A DNA stretch of 35,711 nucleotides from Balneolales bacterium (GCA_022565805.1 JAIULZ010000030.1:1-35711), one strand, 5' to 3'; shown: positions 8,284 to 17,617, numbered from the stretch's first letter. The notes: generated from the sequence alone by a model not told the origin. Program-made: numbers and translations.

Positions 8284-8319
8284 AAGAACTGATGCTCTTG
8301 CAGTGTCGGTTCTTTTTTT
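8284..8319 (+). terminator. Terminator after the peroxiredoxin gene
   Basis: A 9-bp stem with one G-U pair (AAGAACTGA, 8284-8292, with TCGGTTCTT, 8306-8314) is followed by a T-run ending at 8319, 30 bp after the stop codon. Confidence 0.85.
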
Positions 8320-8509
8320 GTCCTGAAATCTACTTGATAACACTCAGTTCGATGCGCCACAGAATCTTGGATATTTTTATAAGATAGGCTTTAAGATACT
8401 ATCTTACAATATCTTAAAGAAAATTATAGTGTTGATTAATTCCTTCTTAATTCATAAGATAGAATTGGTAACCAATAATCTTTCACACAATAGACCGGGG
8501 ACACCGCTT

Positions 8510-8899
8510 ATGGTTAGTAACACGTTTTTAGACGCCGTAGAACAAGGTGATTTCAACCAGGTAACACAACTTTTAGAATCCGGAGCTGATGCTAACGCCT
8601 GTGATGAGCACCAGCGAAGCGCGGCCTACAAAGCTGCAAAAAAAGGTCATCTTGCTATTCTAAAACTTCTGGCCGCCGAAGGCGCTGATTTAAATATAAT
8701 TGATAATAGGGGAACCAACGCTCTTTACTGGGCTGCTATTAATGGCCATCTTGATGTTGCTTCTTTTTTGATCGAAAATGGATGCAAAGCCGATGTAGTA
8801 GACGACAGAGGCTGGACTATCATGGATCATGTAGATAGTTCTGGTAATAAAAAAATGCATGCCTTACTCGAAAAACACCAACATGTTCAGGGTGTTTAA
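8510..8899 (+). CDS. Small ankyrin-repeat protein
   Basis: This 129-aa protein (from ATG 8510, MVSNTFLDAVEQGD) consists almost entirely of ankyrin repeats: NTFLDAVEQGDFNQVTQLLESGADANACD, then QRSAAYKAAKKGHLAILKLLAAEGADLNIID, then GTNALYWAAINGHLDVASFLIENGCKADVVD, and a half repeat GWTIMDHVD. Each shows the A..GH....LL..GAD.N core. It has no signal peptide and probably binds proteins in the cytosol. A longer frame from GTG 8429 would add 27 residues with no repeat features; ATG 8510 is the natural start of the first repeat. It lies between two terminators, so it is transcribed alone. The partner is unknown. Confidence 0.85.
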   Translation: MVSNTFLDAVEQGDFNQVTQLLESGADANACDEHQRSAAYKAAKKGHLAILKLLAAEGADLNIIDNRGTNALYWAAINGHLDVASFLIENGCKADVVDDRGWTIMDHVDSSGNKKMHALLEKHQHVQGV

Positions 8900-8934
8900 T
8901 CCTTTATAATTGGGTATAATTATTCTATTTTTAG

Positions 8935-8967
8935 CCCGTTTCTGGTATCAGGAACGGGTTTTATTAT
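8935..8967 (+). terminator. Terminator after the ankyrin gene
   Basis: A 10-bp stem with one G-U pair (CCCGTTTCTG, 8935-8944, with CAGGAACGGG, 8949-8958) has a 4-nt loop GTAT, followed by TTTTATTATTT. Confidence 0.88.
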
Positions 8968-9189
8968 TTATTTATAAAACCGAAATATGGAAAATCCGCC
9001 TGCTTAGCTTAAATTTTAAATTCTGACCCGAAGCGCATATAAATCAACTCAAGAATTACAACAAATGAAGCGCTGTCCGTGTTTTTTAGTTGTATGGATA
9101 CCTTACGCCACTTACTTTTAGCATATGGTATTTAAGGATTAAAAACACCTCATATTTATACAATTCATTAATAATTTAACCTTTAGAAA

Positions 9190-10050
9190 TTGCAAAAAAC
9201 AGTTCAGGTTGGTCTAATACAAACTACAGCAGATGCTCTTCCTGCTGATAATATAAGGCGAACCCATTCCCTAATCCGTAAGGCTGCAGATAAAGGCGCG
9301 CAAATTATTTGTACCCAGGAACTTTACACCTCTTTGTACTTTTGCCAAAATCACGACGAATCCAACTTCGATCTTGCCGAAAAAATACCGGGAGAACTCA
9401 CTCAAAAAACGGGTGAGCTTGCCAGAGAACTTGGGGTTGTCATTATTTCGTCTGTTTTTGAAAATAGAACTGCAGGCATTTATCATAATTCAGCAACCGT
9501 TCACGATGCAGACGGTTCGTATCTCGGCATATATCGTAAAATGCATATACCGGAAGATCCTGGTTTTCATGAAAAATATTATTTCACACCCGGGGATACA
9601 GGTTTCAAAGCGTTTGATACGCAATTTGGCCGAATCGGGGTACTAATTTGCTGGGACCAATGGTTCCCTGAAGCAGCAAGGCTCACAGCTTTGGAAGGAG
9701 CTTCTATTCTCTTTTACCCAACAGCAATTGGCGTTTTACCAGAAGAGGATGATGCAACTCGACAGGAGTTTACAGAAGCTTGGGAGATTATGCATCGGAG
9801 CCATGCTATTGCAAATGGAGTGTTTGTTGCCGCCATTAATCGCGTGGGGACAGAAAAGGATATTCGGTTTTGGGGGAATTCGTTCATGACGGCTCCAAGC
9901 GGGAAGGTTCTGGCAAGGAGCGGTGATGAAGAAGAAGTTCTGGTTGTTACCTGCGATTTAAATGCTGTAGAGAAGCACAGAAGAACTTGGCCTTATCTAA
10001 GAGACCGTAGAATAGATGCGTATAAAAACCTTCTAAAACGCTTTAAGTAA
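9190..10050 (+). CDS. aguB: N-carbamoylputrescine amidase
   Basis: This 286-aa nitrilase-superfamily enzyme converts N-carbamoylputrescine to putrescine, CO2 and ammonia. The Glu-Lys-Cys triad is Glu44 (TQELYTS), Lys117 (YRKMHIPEDPGF) and Cys154 (VLICWDQWFPE). The AguB-type features MHIPEDPGFHEKYYF, LFYPTAIG, NRVG and RRTWPYLRDRRID are all present. The start is TTG 9190; no ATG lies near, and the first strand VQVGLIQTT needs this N-terminus. It is followed 36 bp later by aguA, so the pair makes putrescine from agmatine. No arginine decarboxylase is in the window. Confidence 0.95.
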   Translation: MQKTVQVGLIQTTADALPADNIRRTHSLIRKAADKGAQIICTQELYTSLYFCQNHDESNFDLAEKIPGELTQKTGELARELGVVIISSVFENRTAGIYHNSATVHDADGSYLGIYRKMHIPEDPGFHEKYYFTPGDTGFKAFDTQFGRIGVLICWDQWFPEAARLTALEGASILFYPTAIGVLPEEDDATRQEFTEAWEIMHRSHAIANGVFVAAINRVGTEKDIRFWGNSFMTAPSGKVLARSGDEEEVLVVTCDLNAVEKHRRTWPYLRDRRIDAYKNLLKRFK

Positions 10051-10086
10051 AATAAACAAACTAACTGTAAGACAATACTTTACAAA

Positions 10087-11133
10087 TTGAATCCAATAGA
10101 TTATAGAATGCCTGCCGAATGGGAAAAACACGCAGGTACACTTATCAGCTGGCCGGCAAATGCAGAAACATGGCCGGGCGAACGCCTTTATCGGGTAGAG
10201 AAGGTTTACCGCCAATTAATTAAACATATTACAACAACCGAACACCTTCATATTATCGCTTCTGATGAAAGTGCTTTTGAGCGCTGCAGCCGCGCACTAA
10301 ATGAGACCGGTTGTAAGCCTGGTCAGTTTACAATTCACAGAATTAGTGGAAACGACGTCTGGGCCAGAGATTATGGACCCATTTTCGTAAAAAGCAAGAC
10401 CGAAAATGACTGGGCAATTACCGATTGGGACTATAATGCCTGGGGTGGCAAATATCCTCCTTTCGACTCTGACGATGCTATACCACAGTTTTTTGCTGAT
10501 AAACTCAAGTTACCTGCATTTAAACCAGGTATGATTTTAGAGGGTGGATCTATAGATGTAAATGGCAACGGTGTACTGCTTACAACCGAATCTGTTCTCC
10601 TGAATCCCAACAGGAATCCGGATTTGACCAAATCGGACATAGAAGTCAGGTTGAAGCAGTTTTTAGGTGTAGAGAAAATTATATGGCTTAAAGATGGCCT
10701 CGCCGGTGACGATACTGACGGGCATATAGATGATCTAAGCCGTTTTGTAAACGAAAAAACCATTATTACAATGGTAGCCGAAGATAAAGAAAGCGTGAAT
10801 TATGATGTGTTGCAAGAGAATCTTGAAATACTTAAATCATCTGTAGATCAGTTTGGCAAACCGTTTAATATTATACCTATACCACTTCCTGAAACACGCA
10901 TAGAAGGTACAACAGTAGATGGTTCGGAACATGTACCAGCTAGCTATGCCAACTTTTATTTTATAAATAAAGCCGTTTTGCTTCCTGTTTACGATCCGCG
11001 TTACGATGAAAAAACTATTCAGGTTTTTAAGGAACTGCTGCCCGACAGGAAAATAATACCGGTACCCTGTGCCGACTTGGTTTGGGGGCAAGGGAGTATT
11101 CATTGCATTACACAGCAACTCTATGGTTTTTAG
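10087..11133 (+). CDS. aguA: Agmatine deiminase
   Basis: This 348-aa member of the guanidino-group-modifying (pentein) superfamily hydrolyses agmatine to N-carbamoylputrescine and ammonia. Visible family motifs: FxMPAEWEKHAGTLISWP type start (YRMPAEWEKHAG), NDVWARDYGPIFV, LEGGSIDVNGNG, DTDGHIDDLSRF with His213, and GSIHCITQQ with the catalytic Cys340. The start is TTG 10087, which retains the conserved YRMPAEWE segment; the alternative ATG (residue 8) would cut into it. It is co-transcribed with aguB, the next enzyme of the pathway. No terminator is obvious downstream. Confidence 0.95.
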   Translation: MNPIDYRMPAEWEKHAGTLISWPANAETWPGERLYRVEKVYRQLIKHITTTEHLHIIASDESAFERCSRALNETGCKPGQFTIHRISGNDVWARDYGPIFVKSKTENDWAITDWDYNAWGGKYPPFDSDDAIPQFFADKLKLPAFKPGMILEGGSIDVNGNGVLLTTESVLLNPNRNPDLTKSDIEVRLKQFLGVEKIIWLKDGLAGDDTDGHIDDLSRFVNEKTIITMVAEDKESVNYDVLQENLEILKSSVDQFGKPFNIIPIPLPETRIEGTTVDGSEHVPASYANFYFINKAVLLPVYDPRYDEKTIQVFKELLPDRKIIPVPCADLVWGQGSIHCITQQLYGF

Positions 11134-11420
11134 TTATCCCTAAAAAGAATTTTCTGTTCAATAAGGGTTAACTGGTTTTACTATAAATGCAGGTATGTTT
11201 TTTGGCAAAATGAAGTGAAATAGCCATGATACTTTTGTACCTTACAACGACTAGTAAAAAAAGAACGGCAGGTTCCTTTTCAAAAAAGGATGTATATCTT
11301 TCATTTACGTCAGACATCATTTATACATTTTTTATAAAAAACAAACACTAGTATTTAATATACTTACCATGATATGTAAGTATTACTGAAATCCATCAAT
11401 ATTCACTAATAGTTCAGATT
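11134..11420. other. 287-bp gap with candidate promoter of the gatB operon
   Basis: No gene is seen. TACTTTTG at 11230-11237 fits the TAnnTTTG -7 consensus, with a TTTGG at 11201-11205 as a possible -33 element, although the 25-bp spacing is longer than usual. This would give a leader of about 180 nt before gatB. Low confidence. Confidence 0.3.
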
Positions 11421-12881
11421 TTGAGTATCACAGTAACAGCAGACACTCAGTTCGAAACCGTAATTGGTCTCGAAGTTCATGCCCAACTTCTTACCAAGAG
11501 TAAGGCATTTACGCCCGTAAAAGCAGAATACGGGGGAAATCCTAATACGCAGATTAGCCCTCTTTGTCTCGGTCATCCGGGTACACTGCCGGTTTTAAAT
11601 GAAAATTTAGTACGATTTATCATTAAAATAGGCCTTGCTACACATTGCGAAATCGCTCCTAAATCCATATTTGCGCGTAAGAACTATTTTTACCCGGATT
11701 TGCCTAAAGGCTATCAGATATCGCAATTTGATACTCCTATCTGCTTTGGCGGGCATATCATGATTACTTTAGAAGATGGCTCGACGAAGAAAATAGGCCT
11801 CACGCGCATACATATGGAAGAGGATGCAGGAAAGTCTATTCATGATCAGGATCCGTATAACACTCTCGTTGACTTAAACCGTGCAGGTACTCCTTTAATT
11901 GAGATTGTTTCTGAACCGGACCTAAGATCACCGCGCGAGGCATACGATTATCTAACGCAGATAAAAAAAATTGTGCAGTATTTGGAAATTTGTGATGGAA
12001 ACATGGAGGAGGGAAGCTTGCGTTGCGATGCCAATGTTTCTATAAGGCCTGTTGGTCAAAAAGAATTTGGTACACGTACCGAAATTAAAAATCTGAACTC
12101 CTTTAGAAATGTAGAGCGGGCCTTAGCTTACGAAGTTGAAAGACAAAAACAGCTTATTTTAGACGGAGGAAAAGTTATTCAGCAAACTCTTCTTTGGGAT
12201 GCAAATCGTTTAGAAACAAGACAATTACGATCTAAAGAAGAAGCGCACGACTACAGATACTTTCCAGAACCAGATTTGCCACCCGTAATTGTAACAAACT
12301 CTTTGTTGCAGGAAATTAAGGCTAGTTTGCCCGAAATGCCCGAAGTTAGAAAGCAGCGCTTTGTGGAAGAACTTGGTTTACCAGAATACGATGCGGTTCT
12401 GCTTACCGAAGACCGTTATCTGGCAGATTATTTCGAAAAAGTTTCTGATTTAAGCGGTGAGGCTAAACAAACTGCTAATTTTATACTCACAGAGATAAAA
12501 CGGGTGCTTAATGATCAGCACTTAGATATTCGTGAGCTGTCTGTAAAACCCGAAATGCTTGCTGAGCTCATTACCCTTAAGACTAGTAATAAAATTAGCT
12601 CATCGTCGATGCAGCCAATTTTTTCTGAAATGCTACAGACCAGCCTTACAGCTTCTGAAACAGCCGAAAAGCTGAATCTGTTACAGGTTTCTGATAACTC
12701 TTTTCTGGAGCCTATTGTGGGACAGGTAATTTCTGATAACCCCGATGAAGTAACTCGTTACAAGGAAGGCAAAAAAGGTCTTATGGGATTTTTTGTTGGT
12801 CAGGTAATGCGGTTGAGTAAAGGAAAAGCTAATCCTAAAATGGTAAGCCAAATGGTAGCTAAAAAACTGGAGGAAGCGTAA
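11421..12881 (+). CDS. gatB: Asp-tRNA(Asn)/Glu-tRNA(Gln) amidotransferase subunit B
   Basis: This 486-aa subunit of GatCAB binds tRNA and activates the mischarged Glu or Asp for transamidation. Motifs include FETVIGLEVHAQLLT (11-25), the metal/activation region with PDLPKGYQISQ, HMEEDAGKS, VDLNRAGTPLIEIVSEPD, and DGNMEEGSLRCDANVSIRP, followed by the helical and YqeY-like tail ending MVAKKLEEA. The start is TTG 11421, since no ATG precedes the conserved IGLEVH segment. It is the first gene of a tight operon: only one base separates its stop from the next ATG. gatA and gatC are not in the window. Confidence 0.97.
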   Translation: MSITVTADTQFETVIGLEVHAQLLTKSKAFTPVKAEYGGNPNTQISPLCLGHPGTLPVLNENLVRFIIKIGLATHCEIAPKSIFARKNYFYPDLPKGYQISQFDTPICFGGHIMITLEDGSTKKIGLTRIHMEEDAGKSIHDQDPYNTLVDLNRAGTPLIEIVSEPDLRSPREAYDYLTQIKKIVQYLEICDGNMEEGSLRCDANVSIRPVGQKEFGTRTEIKNLNSFRNVERALAYEVERQKQLILDGGKVIQQTLLWDANRLETRQLRSKEEAHDYRYFPEPDLPPVIVTNSLLQEIKASLPEMPEVRKQRFVEELGLPEYDAVLLTEDRYLADYFEKVSDLSGEAKQTANFILTEIKRVLNDQHLDIRELSVKPEMLAELITLKTSNKISSSSMQPIFSEMLQTSLTASETAEKLNLLQVSDNSFLEPIVGQVISDNPDEVTRYKEGKKGLMGFFVGQVMRLSKGKANPKMVSQMVAKKLEEA

Positions 12882-12882
12882 T

Positions 12883-14259
12883 ATGATGCAATTTAAATTA
12901 GTGCTTTTGTCTATTTCGCTTACATTTTTTCTCCAGTTTGGTAACTGGTCTTATGTAGATGCACAGCGACTTTCTGCAAATATAAGCGGAACAATAACCG
13001 TAGACCGGGCTCTGGATTCTACTGGTGATTACTCTGGCATTGGCGTAGCTATCGTGCATTTCGACCCTAATGATAATCGTTTGGATACTCTCTTTTATGC
13101 GGTTACAGATTTACAGGGGCGTTTTTCGGGAATAGCACGTTTTCAAACCAAAGATGAATATGTGATTTCAGTTACAAGAAATCAAAGGTTGATTTCAACA
13201 TCTACTCTGGTGCTTGCAAATGGCGAGGATGTTCGCATTTCTTCACAAATCCCAAACTTTACAGACCATTTCCGGGCTGAGTCCCCAGAAAATACTGCCG
13301 TTTCAGATTTTAGAAGGGTAGAGCGAAATTACAGCCGGATCGTAGATTATATTAATGCCGGCTTTACAAGCGTAAGTCAAGATACTATTCCTATTCTTAT
13401 GCGTACTTGGAGCGATTTATTTTGGTCATTAAACGATCTGCACCCTGGTACTCTTGCAGCCGAATCGGGCACACTAAGAGCTGTTGAAATCTTGCAGGGC
13501 TGGGACGACGACAGAACAATTTACCTTGCCAAACAATCTTTATTATCTCAAAATCGCTTTATTGCCGATCGTGCGCTTATTGCAGCTGAGGCAATTACCC
13601 GTACAAGGGGGCTTGAATACGGGCTTGCATTTATAGACTCTGTGCGCACAGTAGATATACCCGAAGATGATCATATTATACTGGAAATCAGAAAAATTGA
13701 GCTGCTGTCAGATTTCAATGAGAGAGAGCGTGCATTACGCTATCTTAATGATTTCAGGTCTAAGTATGGAGAAGATTTCACCCTTCTTCAATGGGCTAAT
13801 ATGTTTGCTTATGATCTGGAAAACTTGGCTAAAGGCATGCCTATGCCCGAATTTCAGCTCAATTTACGGGACGAAAGAACAGTTACAAACAGCGATTTTG
13901 AAGGCAAATATTTAATTGTCGAAATCGTAAATCTTGCTTCCAGACGCTATATGACCGATCACACAATTATGCGCTTGTTGTATGAGGATGTAAGGGATAA
14001 GGTGCAGTTTCTAACAATCCCTACAAATGAAAGCCCGGTTACAATCTCGGCTTTTTATGATGAGCGCCAAACTCCATGGCCGGTAAGCAAAGCAAGACAG
14101 GTTTATGCTGCAAACCTTATTGAATTACTAAACGTAGTTGTGCAACCAACCCGCTTACTAATAGATCCCAATGGAAACATTGTTAGGAAATATTCGGGCA
14201 CGGAGTTTTCAATTATAGAAAATGAACTAAGAACCCTATTAAATCAGGATCCTTCATGA
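12883..14259 (+). CDS. Exported, cysteine-free thioredoxin-fold protein
   Basis: This 458-aa protein has a signal peptide (about 1-27, cleavage near VDA|QR). Residues about 32-125 look like a beta-sandwich 'carboxypeptidase regulatory'-type module (TDLQGRFSG), then a helical region (about 135-320). A C-terminal AhpC/TSA-type thioredoxin fold (about 324-455) starts GMPMPEFQLNLRD, has FEGKYLIVEIVNLASRR where TlpA/ResA proteins have the WCxxC site, and keeps the cis-Pro region (QPTRLLIDPNGN, Pro422). There is no cysteine in the whole protein, so it cannot do disulfide exchange. It sits between gatB (1-bp gap) and tpiA (4-bp overlap). It is probably periplasmic or cell-surface; function unknown. 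Confidence 0.85.
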   Translation: MMQFKLVLLSISLTFFLQFGNWSYVDAQRLSANISGTITVDRALDSTGDYSGIGVAIVHFDPNDNRLDTLFYAVTDLQGRFSGIARFQTKDEYVISVTRNQRLISTSTLVLANGEDVRISSQIPNFTDHFRAESPENTAVSDFRRVERNYSRIVDYINAGFTSVSQDTIPILMRTWSDLFWSLNDLHPGTLAAESGTLRAVEILQGWDDDRTIYLAKQSLLSQNRFIADRALIAAEAITRTRGLEYGLAFIDSVRTVDIPEDDHIILEIRKIELLSDFNERERALRYLNDFRSKYGEDFTLLQWANMFAYDLENLAKGMPMPEFQLNLRDERTVTNSDFEGKYLIVEIVNLASRRYMTDHTIMRLLYEDVRDKVQFLTIPTNESPVTISAFYDERQTPWPVSKARQVYAANLIELLNVVVQPTRLLIDPNGNIVRKYSGTEFSIIENELRTLLNQDPS

Positions 14260-15032
14260 GAAATTTACTTATCGCCGGAAATTGGAAAATGAACCAGAAT
14301 AATGCGGAAACAAAAGCCTATTTCGAAGGTCTTTCCGAAATAATCAGCGAGGCGCCCGCAGGAGTAGAGCTTTTGCTTTGTCCGGTTTATACCTCTTTGG
14401 CTGTTGCCGTAGAAACGGCTTCTAGTATTACTGGAATGCACATTGGTGCTCAAAATCTTCATTTCGAAGACAAAGGTGCCTACACCGGTGAAATAACCGC
14501 ATCGATGCTTTCTGAAATCGGCGTTAGCCACGTTCTTATCGGGCATTCCGAAAGAAGACAATACTTTAATGAAACCGATGGAACAGTTAATCTTAAAACA
14601 AAAAAAGCACTTGATGCCAACCTTGTTCCCGTAGTTTGTGTAGGGGAACTTCTGGACGAAAGAAAAAGCGATACTCATTTTTCTGTTGTTAAAAAACAGG
14701 TTACAGAAGGCCTTAAAGATGTTTCTTTAAGCAATGCGAGCAAAGTAGTGATTGCATATGAGCCGGTTTGGGCAATTGGTACAGGCGAAACAGCAAGTCC
14801 GGATCAGGCGCAGGAGATGCATAAATTTATTCGTACGGAACTCAGTAAACTGTATAACGAAGAAACTGCAGACAAAATCAGGATTTTGTATGGTGGTAGC
14901 ATGAATACCGGAAATGCGGCTGAACTTTTATCCTGCAGCGATGTTGATGGCGGCTTAATTGGCGGAGCAAGTCTTAAGCCGGAAAGCTATGCAGAAATAA
15001 TTGATGCTGCCGCAAAACAAGCCAATAGCTAA
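14256..15032 (+). CDS. tpiA: Triose-phosphate isomerase
   Basis: This 258-aa TIM-barrel enzyme of glycolysis and gluconeogenesis interconverts dihydroxyacetone phosphate and glyceraldehyde 3-phosphate. Substrate-binding Asn9/Lys11 (NWKMN), the electrophile His97 (IGHSERR), catalytic Glu169 (VVIAYEPVWAIGTG) and the phosphate loops (YGGSMN, GGLIGGASL) are all present. Length is standard. Its ATG overlaps the upstream stop (ATGA), and its stop TAA shares one base with the ATG of purD, so translation of all three genes is probably coupled. Confidence 0.98.
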   Translation: MRNLLIAGNWKMNQNNAETKAYFEGLSEIISEAPAGVELLLCPVYTSLAVAVETASSITGMHIGAQNLHFEDKGAYTGEITASMLSEIGVSHVLIGHSERRQYFNETDGTVNLKTKKALDANLVPVVCVGELLDERKSDTHFSVVKKQVTEGLKDVSLSNASKVVIAYEPVWAIGTGETASPDQAQEMHKFIRTELSKLYNEETADKIRILYGGSMNTGNAAELLSCSDVDGGLIGGASLKPESYAEIIDAAAKQANS

Positions 15033-16348
15033 TGCCAAACGAAGAAGCCTTTAATGTTCTGCTAATTGGAAGCGGGGGCAGAGAGCATGCCCTCGCATGG
15101 GGTTTATCTAAATCTCCTTTGCTGGGACAATTATATGTTAGTCCGGGTAATCCGGGGACAGCAATCTATGGGATTAATGTGCCGGATTTAAATATTTCTG
15201 ATCATGAACAGGTAGCAGATTTTGTTTCATCCCAAAATATTGGCCTAACGATTATTGGCCCTGAACAGCCACTCGTAGATGGGTTAACCGATTTTCTGGA
15301 AGACCGGGGGCACTTCGTGTTTGGCCCGACTTCGGGTGCAGCACAGCTTGAAGGCTCTAAGTCTTTTGCGAAAGATCTTATGCAGAAATATGAAATTCCT
15401 ACAGCTGCATTCGAGATTTTTGACCGAAATGAGTGGAACAAAGCCTCAGATTATGTGTCGCAGAATGAAACATGGCCCTTGGTTGTAAAAGCAGATGGTC
15501 TGGCTGGTGGAAAAGGAGTCTTTATTTGCAAAGATAAAACTGAAGCCGCCGATGCGCTCGAATTTCTGCAAAACGATCCCGGATTAAGCACAGCTTCGTA
15601 CCGAATTGTAATTGAAGAGTTTATGGAAGGTGAAGAAGTTTCCGTATTTGCAATTTGCGATGGTAATTCGGCAAAGTTTTTAGCTCAGGCTCAGGATCAT
15701 AAGCGAATTTTTGATGAAGATAAAGGCCCGAACACTGGCGGTATGGGCGCATATTTACCCGCTCCTGTAGTTTCTGATCATGATATCAGTCATATAATGC
15801 GTGAAATTGTCGAGCCTACGGTAAACGCAATGGCCGAAGAAGGCATGCCTTTTAAAGGGATTTTGTACTGCGGGCTCATGATTACAAAAAATGGACCTAA
15901 AGTAGTTGAATACAATTGTCGTTTTGGAGATCCGGAATGTCAGGTAATTATCCCCTCTCTGAAAACAGATTTGCTCGAAATTATGATGGCGGCAATTCAT
16001 CAAAAGCTGGAATATATCGATATTGAGCTGTCTCAGAATCAATTTTTTACTTGCGTTATCCTGGCATCTGAAGGATATCCTAGATCTGTAAAAACCGGCA
16101 AAGAAATTAAGGGAATAAAAGAAGCAGCCGCTCTGGAAAACGTTCTGGTTTTCCAAAGCGGCACATCTATGTCTTCTGATGAAAATAACGTAGTTATAAC
16201 TTCTGCTGGACGTGTTTTAAGTGTTGTAGCAACCGATGAAACCCTTGCCGGATCTATTAATCTTGCCTATGAAGCTGTAGCTAAAATCTCTTTCGAAGGC
16301 ATGCAATATAGAACCGATATTGGATTGAAAGGCTTAAGAAGGCTTTAG
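15032..16348 (+). CDS. purD: Phosphoribosylamine-glycine ligase
   Basis: This 438-aa ATP-grasp enzyme (GAR synthetase) catalyses the second step of de novo purine synthesis, joining glycine to phosphoribosylamine. It has the N-terminal GSGGREHALAWG (13-24), GPEQPLVDGL, the ATP-grasp lid VVKADGLAGGKGV, the family signature HKRIFDEDKGPNTGGMGAY, and the metal-site segment YNCRFGDPECQ. Length is typical. It overlaps tpiA by one base and is followed one base later by the NHL protein gene. Another purine gene, purC, is in the window on the other strand, so purine genes are dispersed. Confidence 0.98.
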   Translation: MPNEEAFNVLLIGSGGREHALAWGLSKSPLLGQLYVSPGNPGTAIYGINVPDLNISDHEQVADFVSSQNIGLTIIGPEQPLVDGLTDFLEDRGHFVFGPTSGAAQLEGSKSFAKDLMQKYEIPTAAFEIFDRNEWNKASDYVSQNETWPLVVKADGLAGGKGVFICKDKTEAADALEFLQNDPGLSTASYRIVIEEFMEGEEVSVFAICDGNSAKFLAQAQDHKRIFDEDKGPNTGGMGAYLPAPVVSDHDISHIMREIVEPTVNAMAEEGMPFKGILYCGLMITKNGPKVVEYNCRFGDPECQVIIPSLKTDLLEIMMAAIHQKLEYIDIELSQNQFFTCVILASEGYPRSVKTGKEIKGIKEAAALENVLVFQSGTSMSSDENNVVITSAGRVLSVVATDETLAGSINLAYEAVAKISFEGMQYRTDIGLKGLRRL

Positions 16349-16349
16349 T

Positions 16350-17237
16350 ATGATCCTTTTCTTGCGACTTATTGGCTTATTTAGCTTTCTGATTTTTTTT
16401 TCGACTGAAGGCATTAAGGCGCAGGTAACAGACAGATTTGAGCCACAGGCTCTGGAGTTTTCAAAGATTACAACCGATCTGAGAAATGCATCATCAATAG
16501 AATTTCTGATGGCCGAAGACCGGTTGCTTGTGCTTGAAGAAGGCCGGCATCGTATTCTGAAACTTACCCGATCTGGTGTCAGAACAGATTCTGCAGGAGC
16601 TAGAGGGAGCGGTAACGGTCGCTTCGATTCTCCATCAGATTTAGGTATTGGCGCAGGTATGCAAATATTTGTGGCAGATACTCAAAACAACAGGGTTGTT
16701 ATTTTAGAAAGACATTTAAGTCAGGTTAGTACATTTAGGCCACATTCCGGATTTCCCGGAATTAACGAAACTTTCTTTCTTCCCAAAGCTCTTGCTCTAA
16801 ATGCTTTTGGCGATATATTTGTCTACGATCAAAATTCCGACCATATACTTCGGTTTGATCAAAATACCAGGCTACGAAATGCTTTTTCGCTTGGGATTAT
16901 GGATATAGAACTGCCGCTATCCGGAATTTCAGCCTTCGAGGATCAGCTTTTTCTTCTTGAAGAGCGAAGAGGAGTTCTTCATTTTATTAGCTCAAATGGA
17001 TCTTACTCTGGTTTTGCAGGTGGACTAACTGGTATAAAGGCCACTTTTGTTCATTCAAATCGCCTGTGGGCTCTTAGTCAGAACCAAATTTATCAGCTCA
17101 ATTTTTCGGGAAGGGTAGAGCAGGTTTTTAATCACTCAATTCCAGAATCGGATATCCTTAAAGACTTGGTTGTGCTTAGAGATTACATTTTTATCTTAAC
17201 AACAAATTCCGTTTACAGAAATATCAGAAATCATTAA
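16350..17237 (+). CDS. Exported NHL-repeat beta-propeller protein
   Basis: This 295-aa protein has a signal peptide (about 1-25, cleavage near IKA|Q). The mature part holds repeating NHL/YVTN-type blades, clearest at FDSPSDLGIGAGMQIFVADTQNNRVVIL and FLPKALALNAFGDIFVYDQNSDHILRF, then less regular blades (FEDQLFLLEERRG, HSNRLWALSQNQIYQLN, LVVLRDYIFILTTNSVY). It is about one six-bladed propeller, contains no cysteine, and no catalytic residues are apparent; a binding or scaffold role at the cell surface is plausible. It is the last gene of the gatB operon, starting one base after the purD stop. The partner or ligand is unknown. Confidence 0.82.
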   Translation: MILFLRLIGLFSFLIFFSTEGIKAQVTDRFEPQALEFSKITTDLRNASSIEFLMAEDRLLVLEEGRHRILKLTRSGVRTDSAGARGSGNGRFDSPSDLGIGAGMQIFVADTQNNRVVILERHLSQVSTFRPHSGFPGINETFFLPKALALNAFGDIFVYDQNSDHILRFDQNTRLRNAFSLGIMDIELPLSGISAFEDQLFLLEERRGVLHFISSNGSYSGFAGGLTGIKATFVHSNRLWALSQNQIYQLNFSGRVEQVFNHSIPESDILKDLVVLRDYIFILTTNSVYRNIRNH

Positions 17238-17617
17238 AATATAGTTGTAGTTATTGATGAAGGGACTTCTGACACCTGTTATAATCTGAATTTTTCATTA
17301 ATGTGAGGCGTTGCAAAACCACTCTTTTGCCTCTATTACAATGCAGAAATTGATTTGGATTGTTTTTGGTCAGTAACACGTTATTGTTGATGATCGCGGG
17401 AAAGCTGTAAATTATATCATACCATTTTGATAATTAGACAATTGTTATCTTTAAACTAGTATGAAATACAGAATCGCTTAAATGCAGTAGAATCAAAACA
17501 GAAACTGAATCATATTTTTGCCATAACCCCAAAAAGAAATACCAGAAATATGAGTGAATTAGCGGTTTTGTAACGTTTATTAAGAATAAATTCTACAGGA
17601 AATAAATAGATAGAAAG
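17238..17617. other. 380-bp gap with a conserved hairpin element
   Basis: No protein gene is seen. It contains the hairpin element at 17305-17333 that recurs, inverted, before yajQ (listed separately). A TATTTTTG box at 17513-17520 fits TAnnTTTG and could serve the small gene at 17618, but such words are common in AT-rich DNA. Confidence 0.5.
17305..17333 (-). repeat. Short structured intergenic element, copy 1
   Basis: Read on the minus strand, GAGGCAAAAGAGTGG is followed by TTTTGCAACGCCTC. It folds as an outer stem GAGGC/GCCTC, an inner stem AAAA/TTTT, a six-base loop GAGTGG, and a five-base bulge on the 3' side. A related sequence is at 22092-22120 on the plus strand, with GGCAAAA, GAGTGGTTTTG and, further on, ATTAAT in common. 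Confidence 0.5.

Noticed and set aside
9065-9121. 18-codon frame MKRCPCFLVV... before aguB
   Set aside because: Too short, no coupling to aguB and not distinguishable from chance.
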